Assembly: GCA_030655215.1 (NCBI GenBank)
Contig: JAURVZ010000086.1
Location: 1-64,000, forward strand
Length of the DNA stretch: 64,000 nt
Reading direction: 5' to 3'
Source: Pseudolabrys sp.
GTDB taxonomy: Bacteria > Pseudomonadota > Alphaproteobacteria > Rhizobiales > Xanthobacteraceae
Positions 26,165 to 35,321 of the stretch are shown here, one piece after another. The position numbers and the translations under genes were made by a program. Position 1 is the first letter of the stretch. Each line of letters starts with the position of its first letter. The notes under the pieces are model-generated. The model ran no database searches. It worked only from the letters and a program-made list of their open reading frames with translations, and was not told the origin of the DNA.

Positions 26165-27249
26165 ACGAAGTGATCTCAACCAAAGCCGTCCCGTCATTTT
26201 CCGGCGCCCGCATTCTTGTTGTCGGCGGTGCCGGTTTTGTTGGTTCCAATCTGGTTCATCGTCTGCTGGACGACAATCCACATGAGATTGTCGTCGTCGA
26301 CAATCTGCTGTCGGCGGATAGAAGCAATGTGCCTGACGATCCCCGGGTGCGCTTCATCGACGCGCCAATTACAGACGATGCGGTGCTGCGGGACCTGCCG
26401 CAGAATCTCGATATAGCTTTTCATCTCGCTTGCTTCCACGGCAATCAGTCGTCAATCGCCGACCCTATGGCGGATCACGCTAACAACACACTGACATCGC
26501 TGAAGCTGTTCGAACGACTCAAGGATATCCCCTCGCTGCGCAAAGTTGTCTATGCTGCTGCCGGCTGCGCGGTGGCGAAGAAGACGCGCGACGAACCAGC
26601 GGCAACATCTGAAGACGCCGATGTCGAACTGTTCCACGACAGCCCGTACTCAATCTCGAAGCTGGTCGGCGAGATGTACGGCAATTATTACTTCCGTCGT
26701 CACCAGATGCCATTCGTCAAGGCGCGCTTTCAGAACGTCTACGGTCCGCGCGAAATACTTGGCGCCGGGCGATGGCGCGGAACGCCGCATACGGTCTGGC
26801 GCAATGTGACGCCGACCTTCGTATTCAAGGCGCTACATGGCGAGGCCCTGCCGCTCATCAATGGCGGTGAGGACGGCCGCGATTTCATCTTCGTCGGCGA
26901 TCTGGTCGAGGGTTTGATTCGTATCGCCGGCTACGGAAATTCGGGTGAGGCGTACAATCTCGCCAGCGGCCGCGAGATGCGGATCCGCGATCTTGCGATG
27001 GCTATCAATGCGTTGACCAAGAACCCGACGCCGCCCGATATTACGCCGCCGCGCGACTGGGACAACTCGGGCCGCCGTTATGGCGACCCCACCAAGTCGC
27101 GTGCGACGATCGGCTTTTCCGCTGACACCAGACTGGAACAAGGTCTGGAGACCACAGTCGCCTGGACCAAGGCGAATCTCGATCTGATCAAACGCACCAT
27201 GGCGCGCCACGCAGCGCATGTGCCTGAAGTGGCAAAATATATCGCATGA
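26161..27249 (+). CDS. NAD-dependent sugar epimerase/dehydratase
   Basis: A 362-residue extended SDR enzyme with VVGGAGFVGSNLVHRLL, DNLLSADRSNVPDD, a P-Y-S-I-S-K catalytic pair and a C-terminal sugar-binding half (FVFKALHGEALPLINGG, GRDFIFVGDLVEGL). It is closer to dTDP/UDP-sugar 4,6-dehydratases and 4-epimerases than to the tandem pair upstream. The exact product is unclear. Starts and stops overlap both neighbours by ATGA. Confidence 0.8.
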   Translation: MNEVISTKAVPSFSGARILVVGGAGFVGSNLVHRLLDDNPHEIVVVDNLLSADRSNVPDDPRVRFIDAPITDDAVLRDLPQNLDIAFHLACFHGNQSSIADPMADHANNTLTSLKLFERLKDIPSLRKVVYAAAGCAVAKKTRDEPAATSEDADVELFHDSPYSISKLVGEMYGNYYFRRHQMPFVKARFQNVYGPREILGAGRWRGTPHTVWRNVTPTFVFKALHGEALPLINGGEDGRDFIFVGDLVEGLIRIAGYGNSGEAYNLASGREMRIRDLAMAINALTKNPTPPDITPPRDWDNSGRRYGDPTKSRATIGFSADTRLEQGLETTVAWTKANLDLIKRTMARHAAHVPEVAKYIA

Positions 27250-28283
27250 AGACGCTTCTGTCGGTCATTGGTGCGCGCCCGCAGTTCATTAAAGCGGCGC
27301 CGGTCAGTCGTGCCGTGCGCGCGCAGGGCGGCTTTCGCGACATTATCGTGCACACAGGTCAGCATTTCGATCGAGACATGTCTGACGTGTTTTTTGACGA
27401 GCTTGGTCTGCCAAAGCCGGACCATCATCTCGGCATTCACGGTGGCGGCCACGGCGCCATGACGGGCCGCATGATCGTCGCGCTCGAGGAGCTTTCCCTC
27501 GCGGTCAAGCCGGACGCTTTCGTCATTTATGGCGACACCAATTCGACGTTGGCCGCTGCTATTGTCGCCGCCAAACTTTATATTCCGATCGCCCATATTG
27601 AGGCCGGGTTGCGTTCGTTCAAGCCGATGCCGGAAGAAATCAACCGGGTCGTCGCCGATCGGGTCAGCCGTTGGCTGTTATGCCCGACCGATCTGGCGGT
27701 AAGGAATCTCGCCGCCGAAGGTATCAGCGAGGGCGTCTATAATGTCGGCGACGTCATGTACGACACCACGCTTTTGATCCGTGATCGCGCCAACCAGCAT
27801 TCGAAGATCATCGATGAGCTTGGCCTGACGCCCGGCGCTTTCAGCCTCGCCACCATTCACCGCGCCGAGAATACCGACAGCGCCGAGGCGCTGGCCGAAG
27901 TCGCCAGCTATCTTGCCGAGGTTGCGCGCGAGCGCCCGGTCGTCCTGCCTTTGCACCCGCGTACGCGGCAAGCCGCTGCGAAATTCAACATTGACCTTTC
28001 GTCGCTGCGGATCATCGATCCGGTCGGATATCTCGACATGACGGCCTTGATCGCCGGTTGCCAGAGCGTCTTGACCGACTCAGGCGGCGTGCAGAAGGAA
28101 GCCTATTTCCACCGGAAGCCATGCGTGACGTTGCGTGACGCCACGGAATGGGTCGAGACCGTGGAAACCGGCTGGAACCGTCTCTGGAAGGGTCCGGATT
28201 ATCTGCCGCGTCGTGACAACAACGCATATGGCGACGGTCACGCCGCCGAGAAGATCGTCGACATTCTTGCGGCGCAGACGTGA
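27246..28283 (+). CDS. wbpI: WbpI-like UDP-2,3-diacetamido-glucuronate 2-epimerase
   Basis: A 345-residue non-hydrolysing UDP-GlcNAc 2-epimerase family protein. IGARPQFIKAAPVS, HTGQHFDRDMSDVFFDELGL, YGDTNSTLAAAI, AHIEAGLRS and LTDSGGVQKEA are the family motifs. The PKPDHHLGIHGGGHGAMTGRM stretch, read with its flanks, is closer to WbpI/WlbD than to WecB. WbpI turns UDP-GlcNAc3NAcA into UDP-ManNAc3NAcA, the step after WbpD. With wbpB, wbpD and wbpE in the same locus this is the best assignment; plain WecB activity is the alternative. Confidence 0.82.
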   Translation: MKTLLSVIGARPQFIKAAPVSRAVRAQGGFRDIIVHTGQHFDRDMSDVFFDELGLPKPDHHLGIHGGGHGAMTGRMIVALEELSLAVKPDAFVIYGDTNSTLAAAIVAAKLYIPIAHIEAGLRSFKPMPEEINRVVADRVSRWLLCPTDLAVRNLAAEGISEGVYNVGDVMYDTTLLIRDRANQHSKIIDELGLTPGAFSLATIHRAENTDSAEALAEVASYLAEVARERPVVLPLHPRTRQAAAKFNIDLSSLRIIDPVGYLDMTALIAGCQSVLTDSGGVQKEAYFHRKPCVTLRDATEWVETVETGWNRLWKGPDYLPRRDNNAYGDGHAAEKIVDILAAQT

Positions 28284-28351
28284 CGCGACACGACAAGAGG
28301 CGGAATTGAACGGCCATCATCGTCGAATATCCGTTATCGGACTGTAAGAGG

Positions 28352-29566
28352 ATGCGTGACAGCGATCTTCGACTGTTGATCGTTTATGCCGAGTACACTG
28401 ACCGGCTGTCGTACTATGATGATTGGTTAGACGCCTTCAAGGCTTGGCCGGGTTTTCGCGCCGATGGCTTTAACATTGTTCCGGCCAACAGCGAGGCCGC
28501 CTTGCGGGCGAAGCTCGCTGAAAGTGACGCCGTGGTCATTCTTCATTCCGCCACCGGCGACACGACTATCTATCTCGAGCGCTACGCCAAGATTCTCGGA
28601 GAACGCAAGATTCCGTTGCTCTCATTTGTCGGCAACGAGGTCAATCTGCCGGGTTCGCCGATTGCGGAGAAACGGCGCGTCTTGGGACTTATTCGTCCGG
28701 ACTGGATTGCGACGCAATTGCTGGAGGACGCCGGTCGCATGCTGTTCGGAGATCTTGCTGGACAAGGCGTTGTCTCGATCCCCCATGCGCTCAATCCTGC
28801 GGTGTTCAGCGCAAAAAAAGATTCTGCCGATCGCCCGATCGATATCGGCACGCGTGCGGCGCGGTATCTTCCGCATCTTGGGGACAATGACCGCAATCGC
28901 ATCATCGAACGCTTCCGCATCGCGGGTGCGGAGCGCGGTCTCTCGATAGATATTTCCGACACGCGATTTAGCCGTGACGATTGGGCAGCATTTCTGAACC
29001 GCTGCAAGGGGACAATTGCCACCGAGGCCGGCAGCTGGTTCATCGAGCGTGACGACACGACAGTCGATGCCATACGTGCCGATATTCGCTCTGCCACCAA
29101 AGGAATCATGATCGCCAATGATTCCTCGCTCCGCTCTCTCGGCCACAAGCTGCCATGGTGGATCCGGCGCGGCTTGCGTAGTGTCCTCGGTCTCGGCCTC
29201 GTCCAGCACGAGGCGTTGGTCAATGAGCATGCGTCTTACGACGCTGTCTATCAGAAGTATTTCGCGGGCCGGGTGCACCCAGAGATCAATGGTAAGTGCA
29301 TAAGTTCACGTCATTTTGACGCCATCGGCACCAGGACTTGCCAGATTATGTTCCGAGGCCGGTTCAACGATATCCTTGAAGCGGACCGGCACTACATTGC
29401 CTTGAATGACGACTTCTCGAATTTTGACGCGGTCGTCGAACGCTTCCGCGACGACAACCAGCGCAACCGGATCTGCGAAGAGGCTTACGCGCACGTCCTC
29501 GAACATCATACCTATGATTGCCGGATGCGGCAGATCGCAGACATTTTCTCGCAATGTGCGGCATAG
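28352..29566 (+). CDS. CgeB-like glycosyltransferase, short form
   Basis: A 404-residue protein sharing the block order of the 594-residue protein at 19524: RPIDIGTRAARYLPHLG, RDDWAAFLNRCKGTIATEAG and ISSRHFDAIGTRT. The N-terminal half has a Rossmann-like opening (LRLLIVYAEYTD, DAVVILHSATGD). The fold fits GT-B glycosyltransferases of the CgeB/YkvP type; donor and acceptor are unknown. AAGAGG precedes the ATG at 28352. Its last 13 bases overlap the next asnB start. Confidence 0.65.
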   Translation: MRDSDLRLLIVYAEYTDRLSYYDDWLDAFKAWPGFRADGFNIVPANSEAALRAKLAESDAVVILHSATGDTTIYLERYAKILGERKIPLLSFVGNEVNLPGSPIAEKRRVLGLIRPDWIATQLLEDAGRMLFGDLAGQGVVSIPHALNPAVFSAKKDSADRPIDIGTRAARYLPHLGDNDRNRIIERFRIAGAERGLSIDISDTRFSRDDWAAFLNRCKGTIATEAGSWFIERDDTTVDAIRADIRSATKGIMIANDSSLRSLGHKLPWWIRRGLRSVLGLGLVQHEALVNEHASYDAVYQKYFAGRVHPEINGKCISSRHFDAIGTRTCQIMFRGRFNDILEADRHYIALNDDFSNFDAVVERFRDDNQRNRICEEAYAHVLEHHTYDCRMRQIADIFSQCAA

Positions 29567-31497
29567 CCGGCCTGATTGACGCGTCCGGCAGCGCCACCGC
29601 GCCTGCTTTGGAGCGGCGCGCGCGGGCGATGTCCGACGCCATCGCCTATCGCGGCCCAGACGGTTCCGGCGTCTGGCAGGATGCCGAGGCCGGCATAGCT
29701 CTGGCGCAGCGGCGGCTGGCCATTATCGATCTGACGGAAGCCGGTGCGCAACCGATGATCTCGGGCGATGGCCGCTGGGTGATTTCTTACAATGGCGAAG
29801 TTTACAACGCCGCCGAGATTGCTGCTGCACCCGAACTTGGCGGTGTTAAATTCAAAGGCACGTCGGACACCGAAGTCATCCTCGAATCCTTTGCGCATCG
29901 CGGCATCGATCGCACGCTCGCCGACATGAACGGCATGTTCGCCATCGCGCTGTGGGATAGCAAGGAGCGTAGCCTTCACCTGATCCGCGACAGGCTCGGG
30001 ATCAAACCACTGGTGTTCGCGGCAAGCGATAAGGGCCTGTGGTTTGCCTCGGAGCTCAAGGCGCTGGTGGCCGCCGGCCTCAAACCGGAGATCGATCCGG
30101 CGTCGGTCGCCAGCTTCCTGCGCTTTGGCTACGTGCCGACGCCGCATTCGATCTTTCGTGGCGTGACCAAGGTCAAGGCTGGCGAGATCGTCAGCATCAA
30201 TGCCAGTCGAAAGATATCGCATCGCCAGTATTGGGCGGTGACAGACGTCGCGACCGCCGGTCTGACCCATCCGTTCACGGGCACGGAAGCGCAGGCTGAA
30301 TCCGAGTTGAACGATCTCTTGGTCGATGCTGTCGGCGGGCAGATGATCTCCGATGTGCCACTGGGCGCCTTTTTGTCCGGTGGCATTGATTCATCGACTG
30401 TCGTCGCGCTGATGGTCGCAGCGAAGCGAGGTCCAGTGCGGACCTTCTCGATAGGCTTCGATGTTGCCGGTTACGATGAGTCGAAGCATGCCGCCGCCGT
30501 CGCCGCGCATCTCAAAACTGATCACCGCACGATGACTGTCACGGCGGATGATGCCTTGGCCGTCGTGCCGCAACTGGCTGAAATGTATGACGAGCCCTTC
30601 GCCGATTCGTCTCAGATACCGACTCATCTGATTTCAAAGCTGACGCGGGAATACGTTACTGTCGCCTTGTCCGGCGATGGTGGCGATGAGCTGTTTGCCG
30701 GCTATAATCGCTACAAGCTCGGTCATGGCCTGGGCGGCCTTGCCGCCCGCTCGCCATTGGCCTTGCGGCGCTCGCTCGCTGCGACCATCAACGCAGCGCC
30801 TGCCGGTCTGGTCAATGGGTTGGCGCGTCTTGCACCTGCTGGCCTGTTGCCGCCGCAGCCGATGGACAAGCTCTACAAGCTGGCCGCGATCCTGCCGATG
30901 GATCGCGAAGCTTTTTATCTGCGTCTGGTGAGCCAGTGTCCCGATCCAGTTGCTCTGACCAATGGCGTGGCCGAGCATCCGGTCGGCCTGAACTGGCAAC
31001 CGCCCGCCGGCCCCGATCGCTTCCTCGAACAGATGCAACTGTTCGACACGGCAACATATATGCCGGACGATATCCTGCAGAAGGTTGATCGTGCCTCGAT
31101 GGCCGTGTCATTGGAAGTGCGCCCGCCGCTGCTTGATCATCGCGTTGTTGAGTTTGCCTGGCGCCTGCCGCGCAGCATGCGCATTCAAGGCGGCCAAACG
31201 AAATGGCTGCTGCGTCGCGTGCTGGATCGTTACGTGCCGCGCTCTCTCGTAGAGCGGCCGAAAATGGGTTTCGGCATTCCGCTGGCCGAATGGCTGCGCG
31301 GCCCGTTGCGAGACTGGGCCGAAGATCTGCTCGATCCGGCGCGTCTGGGCGGCGGTTTGCTGAACGTCGGAGCCGTTCATAAATTGTGGGCCGAGCACCT
31401 CAGCGGGGAGCGCAATTGGGCCTATGCGCTGTGGACGATTCTGATGTTTGAGGGCTGGCGGCGGCGTTGGACGGAAGGCGTTTCCGCACCCGGTTGA
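29554..31497 (+). CDS. asnB: Asparagine synthase (glutamine-hydrolysing), copy 2
   Basis: A 647-residue class II amidotransferase with MCGIAG (Cys2), RGPDGSG, RRLAIIDLT, SYNGEVYN and the pyrophosphatase loop SGGIDSS (residues 275-281). It is the last gene of the polysaccharide locus and is followed at once by a strong terminator. Like copy 1, it probably amidates a uronic acid residue of the surface glycan rather than serving general asparagine supply (inference from context). Two copies suggest two different amidated sugars. Confidence 0.9.
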   Translation: MCGIAGLIDASGSATAPALERRARAMSDAIAYRGPDGSGVWQDAEAGIALAQRRLAIIDLTEAGAQPMISGDGRWVISYNGEVYNAAEIAAAPELGGVKFKGTSDTEVILESFAHRGIDRTLADMNGMFAIALWDSKERSLHLIRDRLGIKPLVFAASDKGLWFASELKALVAAGLKPEIDPASVASFLRFGYVPTPHSIFRGVTKVKAGEIVSINASRKISHRQYWAVTDVATAGLTHPFTGTEAQAESELNDLLVDAVGGQMISDVPLGAFLSGGIDSSTVVALMVAAKRGPVRTFSIGFDVAGYDESKHAAAVAAHLKTDHRTMTVTADDALAVVPQLAEMYDEPFADSSQIPTHLISKLTREYVTVALSGDGGDELFAGYNRYKLGHGLGGLAARSPLALRRSLAATINAAPAGLVNGLARLAPAGLLPPQPMDKLYKLAAILPMDREAFYLRLVSQCPDPVALTNGVAEHPVGLNWQPPAGPDRFLEQMQLFDTATYMPDDILQKVDRASMAVSLEVRPPLLDHRVVEFAWRLPRSMRIQGGQTKWLLRRVLDRYVPRSLVERPKMGFGIPLAEWLRGPLRDWAEDLLDPARLGGGLLNVGAVHKLWAEHLSGERNWAYALWTILMFEGWRRRWTEGVSAPG

Positions 31498-31512
31498 GCG
31501 CGACGACACAGA

Positions 31513-31554
31513 TCCAAAAAAGCCCCGCCATCGAGCGGGGCTTTTTCTTTTTTT
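31513..31554. terminator. Strong bidirectional rho-independent terminator
   Basis: The perfect stem AGCCCCGC/GCGGGGCT with a CATCGA loop (about 31521-31542) is flanked by an A-run on the left and a T-run (TTTTTCTTTTTTT) on the right. It ends the polysaccharide operon on the plus strand and, read the other way, the TRAP permease gene that stops at 31567. Confidence 0.93.
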
Positions 31555-31566
31555 GCCTGGTGTAGT

Positions 31567-34176
31567 CTATGCCGTTACCAGCTTCGGCGATGTCCCTGCG
31601 CCACGCCGCCGCCTGATTTGCAGCAGGATGATTGCGCCGAGCAACAGGAACGCCGGGATGGTGAACCAGAATCGGCTCGCTCGCTGCGCCGGCACGAGCA
31701 CTGACGTGATCTGATCGCCCGGCGTCAGGCCATACTTGATCGCTTCGCTGCCGAAACGCGGCGCCATGATCGTCGTCTTGTCGCCGACGGTCGTCAGCGT
31801 CAGGCCGGTCGCCGCCAGCCTTTCCACGCCGGTCGTGCCGGTGCGCAATGTCAGCCGCACCAGTTTCTCGACATCGTCGCCGCTGCGCGATTGGCTGTTA
31901 ATGCGGAAGCGCAACGTCGCGCCTTGCGGCAGGTCATTGGCGATCTGGGCCAATTCGGCCGCCGGGCGTTCGACGAACGGCGGCTGCACCTGGTCAAGCC
32001 AGTAGTCCGGCCGGAACAAGGTGAAGCTGACCAACAGCAACAGCACCGTCTCGTACCACTTGTTGCGGATCAGCAGCCAGTTCTGGCTGGCCGCGACGAA
32101 CGTACCCATGGCAACAACGCAGCACGTCACAACAAAGGCGAAGTGAAGCGGACCGCCAATGTCGATCATCAGGATCTCGGGATTGAAGATGAACACGAAC
32201 GGCAACAGCGCCGTGCGGTTCTCATAGCGCATGCCCTGCCAGCCGACCTTCATCGGGTCGGCCCCGGCAATGGCGCCGGCCGCATAGGCGGCAAGCCCCA
32301 CAGGCGGTGACACGTCTGCCATCAGGCCGAAGTAGAAGACGAACATGTGCACCGCGATCAGCGGCACGGCGACATCGTTCTGCGCGGCGAGTTCGACCAC
32401 GACCGGCGCCATCAACGTGGCGACGACAACATAGCTTGCCGTTGTCGGCAGGCCGGTGCCGAGGATCAGGCAGATCAGGCCGGTCAGCACCAGCATGATG
32501 ACGAAGTTGCCGCCGGACAGGAATTCGACGATCTCGGTCATCACCAGGCCGATGCCGGTCAGCGTCACCGTGCCGACAATGATGCCGGCGACCGCTGTGG
32601 CAATGCCGACAGCCGTCATGTTTCGTGCGCCGGTCTCGAGACCAGCGACGAATTCGCGGAAGCCGGTTTTGAATTCGGCGCCGAGATTGCCTTGCTTGCG
32701 GAAGAACGCGGTCAGTGGCCGCTGCGTGACAACGAGCGCGCCCATGAACATGCAGCCCCAGAAGGCGGCGAGGCCCGGCGACATTTCCTCGATCATCAGG
32801 CACCAGATCAGCACCGAGACCGGAACAAGAAAGTGCAGGCCGGTGCGCGCGACTTCATAGAAGTCAGGCACGTGGATCAACGCCTTTGTCGGATCGTCGA
32901 TTGGCAGGTCGGGAAATTTCGCCCGGTAGGCAACCAGCGCCACGTAGAGGATGGTGACAGCGACAAAGGCGATCAGGCTCGAAGCATCGCCGAAGGCCGT
33001 CTTGGTCCAGCCGAGACCGTAATGGAACGCGCTTGCCAAGATGATAAAGCCGCACAGCGTCATGATCCCGAGGCCAGCGCCATGCATGCGCGAGCGGCGG
33101 CGCTGACGCGGCAGCCCTGTCATCCCCTTCTTCACCGCTTCGATATCGACGATGTAGAACAACGCGGCGTAAGTGAGGATGGCGGGCAGGAAGGCATGCT
33201 TGACCACTTCGGCATAGGAGATGCCGACATATTCCGCCATCAGGAATGCCGCAGCGCCCATCACCGGCGGCATTAGCTGGCCGTTGACGCCGGCGGCGCA
33301 TTCGATGGCGCCGGCTTGCACCGGCGTATAGCCGACGCGCTTCATTAGCGGGATCGTGAAAGTGCCGGTCGTGACGACATTGGCGACCGACGAGCCGGAG
33401 ATCATGCCGGTCATGCCAGACGACACAACGCCGGCTTTCGCCGGACCGCCGCGGAACTGGCCGAGCAGCGAGAAGGCCATCTGAATGAAATAATTGCCGG
33501 CGCCGGCTTTTTCGAGTAGCGCGCCGAACAGCACGAATAGGAAGATGAAGGCGGTCGAAACGCCGAGCGCGACGCCGAAAACGCCTTCAGAGGTCAGCCA
33601 GAAATGCGATGCGGCGCGGCCGATCGATGCGCCTTTGTGCGCCAGCAGGCCGGGCAGCCATTGGCCGGCGAAAACATAGACCAGGAATACCAGCACGAAG
33701 GCCGGCATCCACGGGCCTTCAACGCGGCGCGAGGCTTCGATCAGGATGACGACGCCAGCAACAGCGGCGATAATATCAAAGGTGGTCGGCAGGCCGGGCC
33801 GCAGCGCCAGTTCGCGATAGAACACGAGCAGGTACAGGACGGAGGCAATGCCGGCCAAAGCCAGCGCCCAGTCGGTCAGCGGAATGCGGTCGCGCGATGA
33901 ACTCTTGAACGCTGGGTAAGCGGTGAACGCCAGCAACAACGCAAAACACAGATGAATGCAGCGCGCTTCGCTGTCATTGAACACGCCGAAGCCGAGCGTG
34001 TAGGCGAAGGGCGACGCATACCAAAGCTGGAACAGCGACCAGCAGATCGCCACAGCGGAGAGAAACTTCGACAAATGGCCGGGGGGCCGGCGGCCACCCA
34101 TGTCCGCCTCGATTACGAGCTGCTCGAGGTCGACGTTCTTCGGGATGTGGTCCGTATTTGCCGTTGCGTTGCTCAT
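31567..34176 (-). CDS. TRAP transporter fused permease (DctQM type, TAXI-TRAP)
   Basis: An 869-residue inner-membrane protein. The N-terminal part (about residues 30-150) matches the small DctQ-like subunit and the rest the large DctM-like subunit, with well over a dozen membrane segments in total (for example GMTGMISGSSVANVVTTGTF, LILGTGLPTTASYVV, and PPVGLAAYAAGAIAGADP). Fused 4TM/12TM permeases normally work with TAXI-type receptors, and one is encoded immediately upstream. Transport is secondary, usually driven by Na+ or H+. The ATG at 34176 has GGTGGGGA directly upstream; an in-frame TTG lies at 34200. A soluble domain of about 100 residues sits before the last membrane segment. Confidence 0.9.
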   Translation of the reverse strand: MSNATANTDHIPKNVDLEQLVIEADMGGRRPPGHLSKFLSAVAICWSLFQLWYASPFAYTLGFGVFNDSEARCIHLCFALLLAFTAYPAFKSSSRDRIPLTDWALALAGIASVLYLLVFYRELALRPGLPTTFDIIAAVAGVVILIEASRRVEGPWMPAFVLVFLVYVFAGQWLPGLLAHKGASIGRAASHFWLTSEGVFGVALGVSTAFIFLFVLFGALLEKAGAGNYFIQMAFSLLGQFRGGPAKAGVVSSGMTGMISGSSVANVVTTGTFTIPLMKRVGYTPVQAGAIECAAGVNGQLMPPVMGAAAFLMAEYVGISYAEVVKHAFLPAILTYAALFYIVDIEAVKKGMTGLPRQRRRSRMHGAGLGIMTLCGFIILASAFHYGLGWTKTAFGDASSLIAFVAVTILYVALVAYRAKFPDLPIDDPTKALIHVPDFYEVARTGLHFLVPVSVLIWCLMIEEMSPGLAAFWGCMFMGALVVTQRPLTAFFRKQGNLGAEFKTGFREFVAGLETGARNMTAVGIATAVAGIIVGTVTLTGIGLVMTEIVEFLSGGNFVIMLVLTGLICLILGTGLPTTASYVVVATLMAPVVVELAAQNDVAVPLIAVHMFVFYFGLMADVSPPVGLAAYAAGAIAGADPMKVGWQGMRYENRTALLPFVFIFNPEILMIDIGGPLHFAFVVTCCVVAMGTFVAASQNWLLIRNKWYETVLLLLVSFTLFRPDYWLDQVQPPFVERPAAELAQIANDLPQGATLRFRINSQSRSGDDVEKLVRLTLRTGTTGVERLAATGLTLTTVGDKTTIMAPRFGSEAIKYGLTPGDQITSVLVPAQRASRFWFTIPAFLLLGAIILLQIRRRRGAGTSPKLVTA

Positions 34177-34200
34177 GATTCCCCACCCGCTTGAAGCCAA

Positions 34201-34240
34201 AATAAAAACGGTGAGGGCGCTGCATGCGCCCCCACCGCCA
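34201..34240 (-). terminator. Terminator-like hairpin between receptor and permease genes
   Basis: On the minus strand GGTGGGGGCG (34236-34227) pairs with CGCCCTCACC (34219-34210) with one mismatch, and GTTTTTATTTT follows. It lies between the TAXI receptor stop and the permease start, so it probably reduces permease expression relative to the receptor, a common design for binding-protein transporters. Confidence 0.6.
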
Positions 34241-34251
34241 TCAGACTGAAA

Positions 34252-35226
34252 TTACATCCAACCTTTTTCTTTGTAGAACTTGACGGCGCCCGGATGCAGC
34301 GGCGCCGACAGGCCGGCTTTGACCATGTCCTTCGGATCGAGGTTGGCGAAGGCCGGGTGCAGCTTCTTGAATTCGTCGAAGTTGTCGAACGTGGCCTTGA
34401 CCAGGTTATAGACAACGTCGTCCGGCTGCTTCGACGAAGTGACGACAGTCGCCATCACGCCGTAGGTCGTGGTCGGGTTCGGATTGTTCGAGTACATGCC
34501 GCCCGGAATGGTGGCGACCGAGTAGTACGGGAACTGCTTGAGCAGCGCATCAACGGCCGGACCGGTCAGCGACACCAGCTTGGCGCCGCAGGTCGTGGTC
34601 GGATCCTGGATCGCGGCCGACGGATGGCCGACGCCGTAGTAGAAGCCGTCGATCTTGTTGTCGCAGAGCGCCGGACCCTGTTCGTCGGCCTTGAGTTCGC
34701 CGGCGAGCGAGAAGTCCTTCACCGTCCACTTCATCTCGGCGAGTAGCTGGTCCATCGAGGCGCGCGTGCCCGAGCCCGGATTGCCGACATTAAAGCGCTT
34801 GCCCTTGACGTCTTCGAACTTGGCAATGTTCGCTTCCTTGCGGGTCAGCACGGTGAACGGTTCCGGATGCACGGCATAGACCGCGCGCAGTTCGCTGTCG
34901 GCCTTGTCCTTGAACGCGCCTTCACCCTTGGTGGCGTTGTACTGCACGTCGGACTGCGTCAGGCCGAAGTCGAGCTCGCCGGACTTGATGGCGTTGACGT
35001 TGAACACCGAGCCGCCGGTCGATTCGACCGAGCAACGCAGATTGGTCTTGGCGCGATCCTTGTTCATCAAGCGGCACACCGCGCCGCCGACCGCGTAATA
35101 AACGCCGGTGACGCCGCCGGTGCCGATGGTGACGAATTTCTGCTGCGCGACGGCAGGCGTGGCGCCGGCCAGCATCGCGATAACGCCGGCTGCGGCAAGG
35201 CCGCCGGAAATTTTAATGGTCGTCAT
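34252..35226 (-). CDS. TAXI-family TRAP transporter substrate-binding protein
   Basis: A 324-residue periplasmic receptor. Residues 1-27 are a signal peptide ending in [23 protein letters not shown] is the TAXI signature right after cleavage. LNPGSGTR-like ([16 protein letters not shown]) and [14 protein letters not shown] match the ligand-binding region. TAXI receptors commonly bind small organic acids or amino acids; the substrate here is not predictable. Its partner is the fused permease downstream. An aminotransferase gene lies about 95 bases upstream on the same strand. Confidence 0.93.
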   Translation of the reverse strand: MTTIKISGGLAAAGVIAMLAGATPAVAQQKFVTIGTGGVTGVYYAVGGAVCRLMNKDRAKTNLRCSVESTGGSVFNVNAIKSGELDFGLTQSDVQYNATKGEGAFKDKADSELRAVYAVHPEPFTVLTRKEANIAKFEDVKGKRFNVGNPGSGTRASMDQLLAEMKWTVKDFSLAGELKADEQGPALCDNKIDGFYYGVGHPSAAIQDPTTTCGAKLVSLTGPAVDALLKQFPYYSVATIPGGMYSNNPNPTTTYGVMATVVTSSKQPDDVVYNLVKATFDNFDEFKKLHPAFANLDPKDMVKAGLSAPLHPGAVKFYKEKGWM

Positions 35227-35321
35227 GGCTCAAACCCTCGATGTTGTTTTGGTTGTATTCGAAGTCTTCTTATCAGTCCGCAGTGTCCCGCATTCCGGCC
35301 ACTGGCCGCAACACGAATCGT

